This document shows positions 9,545-16,520 of a stretch of 64,000 nt of DNA, piece by piece. A program made the position numbers and the translations under genes. Position 1 is the first letter of the stretch. Every line of letters starts with the position of its first letter. Under the pieces are notes generated by a model. The model did not search any database. It had not been told where the DNA came from and was given only the letters and a program-made list of their open reading frames with translations. Origin of the DNA: Imperialibacter roseus (GTDB taxonomy: Bacteria; Bacteroidota; Bacteroidia; Cytophagales; Cyclobacteriaceae); assembly GCF_032999765.1 (NCBI RefSeq), contig NZ_CP136051.1:5040501-5104500 (forward strand). The letters run 5' to 3'.

Positions 9545-10189
9545 ATGGATTTCATAGATGCTGACCTCTTCCGCTATATTGAAGGGCACACTGAACACGA
9601 GCCAGAGCTGCTCGGCAGACTGAACAGGCATACACACCTTAATGTGCTCAGGCCAAGAATGCTCTCGGGGCACTTTCAGGGGCGGGTGCTGTCAATGTTC
9701 TCGCATATGATCAAGCCAACGTCAATTCTTGAGATTGGTACCTACACCGGCTATTCAGCCATTTGCCTTGCCGAGGGGCTACAGCAAAATGGAAAGTTGA
9801 CCACCATAGATATTAATGGAGAGCTTGAAAGTATCGTAAGGAGGTTCATTGGCGATTCGCCTTACGGAGAGCAAATCGAGTATATCATCGGTGATGCCAT
9901 GGTAGAGGTTCCAAAACTGGATGCGACTTTTGACCTCGTATTCATTGATGCTGACAAAGCAAACTATACTAACTACTTTGACCTGGTGATTGACAAAGTG
10001 AAGCCAGGTGGATATATAATGGCCGACAACGTGCTCTGGAGCGGCAAAGTACTGGAGAAGAACAGAAAAAAGGATGACCCCGATACGCTCACTATTCTGG
10101 CATTTAACAAAAAAGTGGCTGACGATCCCCGGGTGCAAAATGTATTGCTTCCAATCAGAGATGGCCTTATGATGCTCAGGAAGAAATAA
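9545..10189 (+). CDS. Class I SAM-dependent O-methyltransferase
   Basis: A 214-residue cytosolic methyltransferase of the catechol/caffeoyl-CoA O-methyltransferase family. Motif I of the Rossmann fold is ILEIGTYTGYSAICLAEGL near residue 57. Acidic residue motifs LTTIDIN, IIGDAMV and VFIDADKANY follow; in this family they hold SAM and a divalent metal. MADNVLWSGKV is the usual post-motif. Length and ATG start are normal. Family members methylate small catechols or a wobble uridine of tRNA; the sequence does not decide which. It appears to be a single-gene unit. Confidence 0.9.
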   Translation: MDFIDADLFRYIEGHTEHEPELLGRLNRHTHLNVLRPRMLSGHFQGRVLSMFSHMIKPTSILEIGTYTGYSAICLAEGLQQNGKLTTIDINGELESIVRRFIGDSPYGEQIEYIIGDAMVEVPKLDATFDLVFIDADKANYTNYFDLVIDKVKPGGYIMADNVLWSGKVLEKNRKKDDPDTLTILAFNKKVADDPRVQNVLLPIRDGLMMLRKK

Positions 10190-10289
10190 ACGCTTTAACT
10201 ATTACTTCGCTGTGGCAATGTAATAAGTTGGAGTCCAGCAAGATATACTTCGTTACTTGCTGATAACTACCTGAATACTAGTAGCTTAC

Positions 10290-10319
10290 TTTGGAATTGG
10301 CTATTCATTTGTAACTTTG
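10290..10319 (+). promoter_or_regulatory. Bacteroidota promoter for the lytic transglycosylase
   Basis: TTTG (10290-10293), an 18-nt spacer, then TAACTTTG (10312-10319) fits the -33/-7 consensus well. Transcription would start near 10325. This rules against the in-frame TTG at 10317, which lies inside the -7 box, and supports the ATG at 10344. Confidence 0.6.
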
Positions 10320-10343
10320 TTTCGAATATTTCCCAACTGGTGT

Positions 10344-12293
10344 ATGCTGGCAAAGTGCCATTTTCGATTCCTTCTCCTAATTATTATCTTCTTCCCGGCG
10401 ATTGATGGGCTGGCCGATACCGCCGCACCAAGGGTTCCATCTCAAATGGACTTTGCTGGCATGAAGCTCAAAATTACCGATGCAGCACGGTCTGATATCC
10501 AGCAGCAAGTAGACGCCCTGAGGGCCTCCGATAGGTATTTCCGCTTAAGGCTTGATTTGGTGTTGCTGTACTTCCCCATTATCGAAAGAGTAATGAAGGA
10601 AGAGAACCTGCCCGACGACATTAAATACCTGGTGATACAGGAGAGCGGCCTGGTTTCTGATGCGGTTTCTTCTTCCAATGCGGTTGGCTTCTGGATGTTC
10701 AAAGAGCCAGCAGGCCGGGAAGTGGGCCTCCGCATCGATAAATATGTGGACGAACGGCTCAATATAGTTTCCTCTACCAAAGGAGCCTGTAAGTACATCA
10801 AGCGGCATAACTTCTTTTTTAATAACTGGGTTTACTCCGTGATAGCACACAATACAGGGAAGACCGGCGCTGAAAAGCATGTAGATAAATCTAACTTCGG
10901 TGCGAGTAAAATGACCATTGACAAGGACACGCACTGGTACTTCAAGACTTTTCTGGCGCATATGATCGCCTTTCAGGATGAGTTGGGCGGGCGCCCCTCG
11001 TCAGGCCTGGAGCTGAGAGAGTATACAAAGGGGGCCGACAAACCTCTGGACAAAATATCGAAGGAGTTGAAAGTCGACGAGGCACTCGTGTTTCAGTACA
11101 ACAAGTGGCTAAAGAGAGGTCCCGTACCAAGTGAGAAGGAATACTCTGTGATTATCCCAGTACAGAAAGGCGATAAAGTGGACCTTATTGCCAAAAATGA
11201 GCAAAAGCATACACAGGCGTCCTCACCTTCTGTCGATAGTGAGGAAATAGCGGTCCGGGACGAAAATGCCGCCTTGGTTCAGGAAAAGTACCCAGATCTG
11301 AAAAAAACCATCGACAGCCGTATTGCTTCATTCATAGTGGAAATAAATGGGATTCCGGCTATTATCGCCACAAAATCCGATGACCTGAAGACGCTGGCGG
11401 CCAAGTCAGGAGTGGAAGTGGAAAGGCTTGAGAAATACAATGACTTGCGGCCAAACCAGGCCCTTGAAGAGGGACAGGTCTACTACCTGAAAAACAAACA
11501 TTGGAGGTCGAACATTTATTATCATACCGTTAAGCAAGGAGAAACGCTCTGGGACGTAGCGCAGGAGTACGGCATTAAGCTCAATCAACTGGCAAGGAAA
11601 AACAGAATGTTCACCATCGATAAACCTGAGGTGGGCCGGGTGCTTTGGCTCAGGCAAAGACGTCCCTCGTCGGTCGATATAGAAATAAAAGATAACAGCG
11701 AGAACTACTTGCCGGTAATTGTTAAAAGTGAACCAGCACCGCCGTCATCCAGGGAGCCAGCGATAGTGGTGCGGGAGGAAGAAATACAAGTTGCTGAGGC
11801 AGTAAAACCTTTCGATGAGGAGCCAGCTTTGACAACCAAAGAGCTCATTTTCGAAGAGCAAGAAGATCCTGAACCTATCGTCAAGACTTCAAATGCTGAG
11901 CAAACAAAGCAAGAGAGGCAAGCTTTCACGCCGCACAGCGAGGCCGCCCGGGATATCCATGTTGTCAACAAGGGAGAAACCATATACGGCATTGCACGCC
12001 GCTATGGCGTTACCAAAGCTGAACTGCAGCAATGGAATGACCTTTCCGACAACAGCATACTTTCGATCGGGCAAGAGCTACTGCTGATCAAGCGAGACAC
12101 CAGTGATGTGAAGGAGGTTTTAAATCCGTCGGTGCTGCCAGCCAACAGGGTGACGGTGCATGTGGTGCAACCCGGCGAGACGATGTATTCGATTGCCAGA
12201 AAATACGATATCGCTATAGAAAAACTGATGAAAATGAACGATAAATCAAATTTTGTCCTTTCGATTGGCGAAAACCTAAAAGTTACTGATTGA
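10344..12293 (+). CDS. LysM-containing lytic transglycosylase (MltD-like)
   Basis: A 649-residue exported murein hydrolase. The ATG at 10344 gives a Sec signal (hydrophobic LLLIIIFF) and agrees with the promoter found just upstream. An SLT domain covers about residues 60-215, with catalytic Glu100 in VIQESG followed by the conserved SNAVGFWMF. One degenerate and three clear LysM repeats follow (KQGETLWDVAQ, NKGETIYGIAR, QPGETMYSIAR), with an acidic Pro-rich linker before the last two. It would cleave glycan strands, with LysM units binding peptidoglycan in the periplasm. The order SLT then C-terminal LysM is as in MltD. Confidence 0.9.
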   Translation: MLAKCHFRFLLLIIIFFPAIDGLADTAAPRVPSQMDFAGMKLKITDAARSDIQQQVDALRASDRYFRLRLDLVLLYFPIIERVMKEENLPDDIKYLVIQESGLVSDAVSSSNAVGFWMFKEPAGREVGLRIDKYVDERLNIVSSTKGACKYIKRHNFFFNNWVYSVIAHNTGKTGAEKHVDKSNFGASKMTIDKDTHWYFKTFLAHMIAFQDELGGRPSSGLELREYTKGADKPLDKISKELKVDEALVFQYNKWLKRGPVPSEKEYSVIIPVQKGDKVDLIAKNEQKHTQASSPSVDSEEIAVRDENAALVQEKYPDLKKTIDSRIASFIVEINGIPAIIATKSDDLKTLAAKSGVEVERLEKYNDLRPNQALEEGQVYYLKNKHWRSNIYYHTVKQGETLWDVAQEYGIKLNQLARKNRMFTIDKPEVGRVLWLRQRRPSSVDIEIKDNSENYLPVIVKSEPAPPSSREPAIVVREEEIQVAEAVKPFDEEPALTTKELIFEEQEDPEPIVKTSNAEQTKQERQAFTPHSEAARDIHVVNKGETIYGIARRYGVTKAELQQWNDLSDNSILSIGQELLLIKRDTSDVKEVLNPSVLPANRVTVHVVQPGETMYSIARKYDIAIEKLMKMNDKSNFVLSIGENLKVTD

Positions 12294-12415
12294 TTTTTTT
12301 TCTCCCCTTAACAGCGTAAATTTAAGGTTAAAATCTCAGTCAGTCAGCTTTTTCATTTTGTTACCCGTTTCTTTTTATCACTCAACCTGACAGTTTAGCC
12401 TAGAGCTTTTATTAC

Positions 12416-12841
12416 GTGGAAGAACTTGAACTAAATAATACCCCGAAAGTGAGCCTTGTCATGCTTGTAGATGACAACGACACCGACAATTTTCTCAGTA
12501 AGAAGATAATGGAGCATGTGAATTTTTCCGAAAACATACTGATAAAAAATACGGGAAAAAGTGCGCTTGAATACCTGCATCAAAACCAAAACGACCTCGA
12601 TAAGATCCCCGACATCATTTTCCTTGATATCAACATGCCTATTGTGGATGGCTTCGTGTTCCTTTATGAGTATGAAAACTTTCCTCCTCAGCTACACGAA
12701 AAAGTTAAAGTGGTTGTATTGTCAAGCTCCAACAACAAGCGGGACATTAACCAGTTTTTGAACAACAGGTTTGTTCACCAGTTTATTTCCAAGCCCTTGA
12801 GCGAAAAAGCCCTGATGGAGCTGGCCGCCACAGAGGCTTAA
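12416..12841 (+). CDS. Single-domain response regulator
   Basis: A 141-residue CheY-like receiver with no output domain. The acidic pair is Asp19-Asp20 in MLVDDND, the phospho-acceptor is Asp71 in FLDINMP, and Lys126 lies in SKPLS. The GTG at 12416 is the best start, since it leaves 11 residues before the first strand; the next ATG would cut into that strand. Close relatives in Bacteroidota (Rcp1-like) transfer phosphate within hybrid kinase systems. No cognate kinase is adjacent. Its stop overlaps the stop of the dnaX tau tail by 4 nt on the opposite strand. Confidence 0.85.
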   Translation: MEELELNNTPKVSLVMLVDDNDTDNFLSKKIMEHVNFSENILIKNTGKSALEYLHQNQNDLDKIPDIIFLDINMPIVDGFVFLYEYENFPPQLHEKVKVVVLSSSNNKRDINQFLNNRFVHQFISKPLSEKALMELAATEA

Positions 12842-13413
12842 AAATCTGTGTCTAAATAAAGCTTTTCTTTCAGTTTAAGCAGCAAGGGCTGCTTCTCGGC
12901 CAGGTAGTTGAACTTCTCCTTGTCGGTATAGAGTCTCTGCTTCAATTCTGCCTCTTTGATAGATATCCGCAATGTGACGGTTGGGTTAGAAAGCTCCCTT
13001 CTCAAAAATTGAACCAGCTCAGTTTCCTCTACTTTCAAAAATTTACGTTCAATGTCTGTAGACAGCTCTATCTCAACCACCGACTCCTCTCTCTTCAGCA
13101 ATGGCTTCTTGAAAATCATCTTCAGCGAGTCGGAAATTTTGCCCGCTGATTTCTGCTCCGCAAATTTCTGCCAGGCTTCGGCGAGTTGGTTTTGCGTGTA
13201 ATCCGACGAAGGAAGCTGACTAACGGCCTCAGTCTCCTGGGCGTCATCGAGCTTCGCTTCCTGCACTACTTCCTTCTTTTCCGCCTTGACGGGAAAAATA
13301 CTCGGCGTTTCTTTTTTCTCCGAGCCGCTCCTGTAGGTGGTTACAACCGGACGAGGTGCAGCTGTTCCTATTACACCATTGGTTTCGATGGGCTTTTCAG
13401 CTGTTAGCTCACT
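12838..13413 (-). CDS. dnaX: dnaX tau-specific C-terminal region (other frame)
   Basis: This 191-codon segment continues dnaX in a different frame from the gamma part and has no plausible start of its own near the junction. It begins directly at the A9 run and encodes a Pro/Lys/Thr-rich linker, then a structured tail (LAEAWQKFAEQK, KEKFNYLAEKQPLLLKLK). Tails like this are what I would expect at the end of a Bacteroidota DnaX. Joined to the gamma part it gives a ~560-residue tau of normal length. Reaching it needs one A fewer in the transcript, or a +1 shift of the ribosome. The alternative is a one-base homopolymer error in the assembly. Confidence 0.8.
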   Translation of the reverse strand, partial: SELTAEKPIETNGVIGTAAPRPVVTTYRSGSEKKETPSIFPVKAEKKEVVQEAKLDDAQETEAVSQLPSSDYTQNQLAEAWQKFAEQKSAGKISDSLKMIFKKPLLKREESVVEIELSTDIERKFLKVEETELVQFLRRELSNPTVTLRISIKEAELKQRLYTDKEKFNYLAEKQPLLLKLKEKLYLDTDF

Positions 13414-14521
13414 TTTTTTTTGCCCCGTTTTCAGGGGCGGGCAAGCTGGCGAGAGAAAAAGCTGCATTCAAATGAGCGAGCTTCATAAGCGCCAACTCCA
13501 CGTGAAGGCGTTGGTTTTTGCTGGCCTTATATTGTATGTCGCACTGGCTCAAAATGTTCAGCCCTGAGAGAAGGAAAGAAAGAGAGGTTTTCGAAGATTG
13601 GTCGCTATATTTTGTTTTGATGCTTTGGGCCACCTGCAAGAGAGAAATCGTTTCCTTGTCTTTGCAAACCATCAAATTGCGAAGGTGCTCGCTGAGCCCA
13701 TTGATAAAGTTGTGCCCATCGAAGCCACTTCTGATGATTTCATCAAAAATGAGCAGCACGCCCGACAGGTTTTCTTCCAAAAAGAAATCTACCACTTTAA
13801 AATAGTAGTCGTAGTCAAGAATATGGAGGTTCTTGATGGTGTCCTGGTAAGTGATCTTGTTGCCCGACGAAAAGGTAACAATCAGGTCGAAAATAGAAAG
13901 CGCATCTCTCAGCGCCCCGTCGGCCTTTTGTGAGATCAGGTGCAGGGCCTCCTCTTCAGCTTCAATGCCTTCATTCGTCGCAATTTTCTGCAGCTGAGTG
14001 GTGATGTCCGAAATCTCGATCCTGTTGAAATCGTAAATCTGACAACGGGAAAGGATGGTGGGGATCACTTTGTGCTTTTCCGTTGTCGCCAAAATGAAAA
14101 TGGCATAGGACGGCGGCTCCTCCAGGGTCTTCAAAAAAGCATTGAAAGCCTGGGTAGAAAGCATGTGTACCTCATCAATGATATATACCTTATAGTTGCC
14201 CTGCTGGGGTGGATACCGTACCTGATCGATCAGGTTCCTGATGTCGTCCACCGAGTTGTTGGAAGCGGCATCGAGCTCGTAGATGTTGAGGTTATTGCCA
14301 GTAGCCAGTGGATTGGTATTATCGAACCCGTTGATCATCCGGGCGACAATACGAGCGCAGGTAGTCTTGCCCACTCCTCTGGGGCCGCAAAACAGCAAAG
14401 CCTGGGCCAGGTGGTTCTGGTCAATGGCATTTTTGAGGGTGGTGGTGATGTGCTCCTGACCTACAACCTCATCAAAACCAAGGGGACGATATTTTCTTGC
14501 TGATACTACAAAGCTTTCCAT
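13409..14521 (-). CDS. dnaX: DNA polymerase III subunit gamma (dnaX, short product)
   Basis: A 370-residue clamp-loader ATPase, starting at the ATG at 14521 (MESFVVSARKYRP, the usual DnaX start; an in-frame TTG lies 8 codons upstream). Walker A is GPRGVGKTT (46-54), Walker B is IIDEVHM (115-120), and the SRC motif is in TILSRCQ. It drives loading of the beta clamp. Oddly, the zinc-binding module between Walker A and ELDAASN is shortened and has none of its usual four cysteines. The frame ends KKK-stop at the A9 run, giving a gamma-like product; the tau part lies beyond in another frame. Confidence 0.92.
   Translation of the reverse strand: MESFVVSARKYRPLGFDEVVGQEHITTTLKNAIDQNHLAQALLFCGPRGVGKTTCARIVARMINGFDNTNPLATGNNLNIYELDAASNNSVDDIRNLIDQVRYPPQQGNYKVYIIDEVHMLSTQAFNAFLKTLEEPPSYAIFILATTEKHKVIPTILSRCQIYDFNRIEISDITTQLQKIATNEGIEAEEEALHLISQKADGALRDALSIFDLIVTFSSGNKITYQDTIKNLHILDYDYYFKVVDFFLEENLSGVLLIFDEIIRSGFDGHNFINGLSEHLRNLMVCKDKETISLLQVAQSIKTKYSDQSSKTSLSFLLSGLNILSQCDIQYKASKNQRLHVELALMKLAHLNAAFSLASLPAPENGAKKK
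13413..13421 (-). other. A9 slippery run at the dnaX gamma/tau junction
   Basis: On the coding (minus) strand the gamma frame reads GCA AAA AAA AAG TGA, so it stops two codons after the run begins to clear. A transcript with 8 A residues reads GCA AAA AAA AGT GAG and enters the long tau frame. A -1 ribosomal shift would hit TAA three codons later, so an E. coli-type -1 shift does not explain it. A9 runs are known to cause RNA polymerase slippage in Thermus thermophilus dnaX. Confidence 0.7.
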
Positions 14522-14682
14522 CGGGGGCTCCTTATCGAGCAGCAATTTATCCTGAATCGGAAATTAAATGAAATGAAAGGGGAGTTAATATGAGGGAGGA
14601 GGAGAAAAGTTATCCACATCGCTTGGCAGGCGTAAGGCAAAGAGACTGTATCTTTATGTACGGCATATCGCATTGCCGGCTA

Positions 14683-15423
14683 CTATTCCATCTGCCTGGT
14701 CTCCTTAACTATTTCAAATGAATATCCTGCTGGCACCTTCGGGATAGCATAAAAGAAGTTTAGCCCCCCACCTACTTTAGTATGACTCCAATCTTTAACT
14801 ATATGCCGGAAAATGCACTTTTTGGTCGTCTCATCACGGGAAAAATCGACCTGAATATCCCATCCAGACGGCTGAACGCCCCGTCTTAAAAACACTACAT
14901 CATTAATGGCAAAATCTATCGGCGAGTTAAGTTCTTTGCCTAGCAGCGCCAGTTCAACATCAAGCATTTCACGAGTAGTAATGAATTTATCCGCTACCTC
15001 ACGGTTAACTTCGGTGGAAGACGTAACGCAAATGGGGTGAAGTTCTCTATCAAATCCGAGGCTTAGGTAGGGACTACGGCACAAATCAATAGCTGTGAAA
15101 TTGGTCACACACGGCGTATTGTTGTCTATTTTCTTTGCAATCAAATCCCCGTCGAACAAAACCCTTGTGCTCTTTTTTAGGCTGTCTGGCAAACCGTCAC
15201 AAACTGTTGTGGACAACGAAACAGGAGGTTCGTTGTCTTTACTTTTGAGTATGTAGTCCAGATACCCTACTCCATTCTGATAAGTGAGATACCCCTCTAC
15301 CTTGACCAATGAATCGATGATTTGGACTTCGCCCTCAGTTATCCCAATGGTCTCTCTGTTGCATGAAGTCGCCACCATTAAAATCATCAACACTACGATT
15401 CGATCAAAGGGATTTCTTCTCAT
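14683..15423 (-). CDS. Hypothetical lipoprotein
   Basis: A 246-residue protein with a lipoprotein signal: Arg-rich start, hydrophobic VVLMILMVAT, lipobox TSC near residue 21. The mature part has four further cysteines and beta-strand-rich character, with no motif I recognise. It lies between dnaX and ssrA on the minus strand, with its own upstream gap. Likely a periplasmic or surface protein. Confidence 0.6.
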   Translation of the reverse strand: MRRNPFDRIVVLMILMVATSCNRETIGITEGEVQIIDSLVKVEGYLTYQNGVGYLDYILKSKDNEPPVSLSTTVCDGLPDSLKKSTRVLFDGDLIAKKIDNNTPCVTNFTAIDLCRSPYLSLGFDRELHPICVTSSTEVNREVADKFITTREMLDVELALLGKELNSPIDFAINDVVFLRRGVQPSGWDIQVDFSRDETTKKCIFRHIVKDWSHTKVGGGLNFFYAIPKVPAGYSFEIVKETRQME

Positions 15424-15549
15424 CGCCGAAACTTATTTCTGAGAGACTAAACATAGGGCACATACCAACCTGACTCTTCTATAAGGTAATAAAAAGGAAA
15501 TTATGGAAATGAAGGGCTTACAGATAATTTCTTTCGGTCAAAATAGTGT

Positions 15550-15667
15550 CGGAGAGGACTGAGCGTTAAAAAAGGCTCCAGTGGAGCCTTTTAGCGAGGG
15601 GCCAGCCTTCAGGGGAGCCCCGACGGCGGAACGAAGAGAGCCAATATAAACGGACTTTTGAGTGGGC
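15550..15667. repeat. tmRNA-linked ~119-bp repeat, unit A
   Basis: The unit farthest from ssrA. It opens with CGGAGAGGACTGAG, then GTTAA, then a hairpin (AAAGGCTCC at 15571-15579 with GGAGCCTTT at 15583-15591), TAGCGAGGGGCCAGCC, a GGGGC/GCCCC pairing, and CGACGGCGGAACGAAGAGA. No reading frame is conserved. Confidence 0.75.
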
Positions 15668-15786
15668 CGGAGAGGATCGAGCGTTAAGAATCGCTCCACA
15701 GGAGCGATTTAGCGAGGGGCCAGCCTGTAGCGCAAGCCCCTCCGGCTCCATAAAAAAACCCGCCTAAGCGGGTTTATTTGTGGAGC
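15668..15786. repeat. tmRNA-linked ~119-bp repeat, unit B
   Basis: Same layout as units A and C, but the first hairpin has changed on both arms: AATCGCTCC (15689-15697) pairs with GGAGCGATT (15701-15709). The two altered positions are compensated, so pairing is kept. A second hairpin with core ACCCGC/GCGGGT is at 15756-15775. Confidence 0.75.
15752..15775 (-). terminator. Intrinsic terminator downstream of ssrA
   Basis: AAACCCGC (15756-15763) and GCGGGTTT (15768-15775) flank a 4-nt loop. On the minus strand seven T residues follow, a strong terminator, here for the ssrA transcript or the repeat array. Confidence 0.7.
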
Positions 15787-15900
15787 CGGAGAGGACTGAG
15801 TGTTAAGAAAGGCTCCAGTGGAGCCTTTTAGCGAAGGGCCAGCCTGCGGCGTGAGCCCCGACGGCGGAACGAAGAGACCCGCCATAAGCGGGTCTCGGAG
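15787..15900. repeat. tmRNA-linked ~119-bp repeat, unit C
   Basis: The unit adjoining ssrA. It follows TGGAGCCGGAG at 15781-15791, identical to the terminal 11 bases of the tmRNA gene at 15901-15911. Hairpin AAAGGCTCC/GGAGCCTTT is at 15808-15828, and a second hairpin is at 15874-15896. Confidence 0.75.
15874..15896 (-). terminator. Hairpin directly after the tmRNA 3' end
   Basis: A perfect 9-bp stem (GAGACCCGC/GCGGGTCTC) begins 4 nt past the tmRNA 3' end. There is no T-run, so it more likely guides 3' processing or stabilises the precursor than ends transcription alone. Confidence 0.45.
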
Positions 15901-16306
15901 TGGAGCCGGAGGGAGTCGAACCCTCGTCCAGATAAGGGAAAAATGTACCGTCTACATGCATAGTTACCGATTGAATTTTCGACTGCTTGCCGGTAGGCAA
16001 CATACCAACGCACAGCTTAGCCACTTAATTTCGCAGGTGCTTAGTAGCCTCGCACCCACTAGTTCAACCATGTCGACACCCAAAATCAGCACCGGAAGAA
16101 CGAGGCACTGGTGGATGTGGCTGGGGAATCCGCCAGCTGGCGGACTCAACCCTTTAAGCCTTTACCTCAACGTTAAGTTAAGATTAAGCAGCCATGGCGT
16201 AATTAGATTCGCCAATTGTTGTTTGAGTGAATTGCTCACGGATGTACACTCATCACCCGGCACGCAAGCACAAAATCCGTCCTTACTGTCAAAACCAGTC
16301 GGCCCC
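15901..16306 (-). ncRNA. ssrA: Transfer-messenger RNA (tmRNA)
   Basis: A 406-nt tmRNA. The 5' end GGGGCCG (16306-16300) pairs with CGGCTCC just before the 3' discriminator A at 15901, forming the acceptor stem with one G-U pair. The T arm (GAGGGTTCGACTCCC) is present. CCA is not encoded and must be added. The 5' region has the typical GACTGGTTTTGACAG. The resume ORF lies at 16213-16184. tmRNA with SmpB rescues stalled ribosomes and tags the nascent chain for proteolysis. Confidence 0.95.
16184..16213 (-). other. tmRNA tag-peptide ORF
   Basis: Reads GESNYAMAA then TAA, preceded by the alanine carried by tmRNA itself. It is a variant of the common Bacteroidota tag GENNYALAA, keeping the protease-recognised AA end. 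Confidence 0.85.
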
Positions 16307-16333
16307 GGAATTCATATTTTGCAAATAAGGGTA

Positions 16334-16341
16334 CAAATATA
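16334..16341 (-). promoter_or_regulatory. -7 promoter box for ssrA
   Basis: On the minus strand TATATTTG matches TAnnTTTG, about 28 nt before the mature 5' end, which leaves a short leader for RNase P to remove. No TTTG -33 partner is evident. Confidence 0.5.
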
Positions 16342-16520
16342 GCGCATTAAAAGTTCGCTGTGCGCTGCCGACCCGAATTGTTTTGACGTTTTGACGCAGT
16401 AATACAAACGCTTGATGCCAGCTTCTCACAAACTATTAATTACCAGCCACCTGCCATCCCATTTCCCTTGATCTTGAACAAATATTTGCTCACTATACTC
16501 AAGCAAACAGACACAACACC

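Noticed and set aside
10317-10343. In-frame TTG start for the lytic transglycosylase
   Set aside because: It lies within the -7 promoter box TAACTTTG, so it would not be transcribed as part of the gene.
12294-12415. T8 run after the transglycosylase as an intrinsic terminator
   Set aside because: No stable stem precedes the T-run.
13413-13421. Programmed -1 ribosomal frameshift of the E. coli dnaX type
   Set aside because: A -1 shift leads to TAA within three codons and does not reach the tau frame.
15550-15911. Repeats considered as broken tRNA genes
   Set aside because: They resemble only the 3' end of tmRNA; no anticodon arm or D arm can be formed.
15800-16342. A 180-codon open frame on the plus strand
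   Set aside because: It runs antisense through the tmRNA gene and its repeats; the RNA structure explains the sequence.
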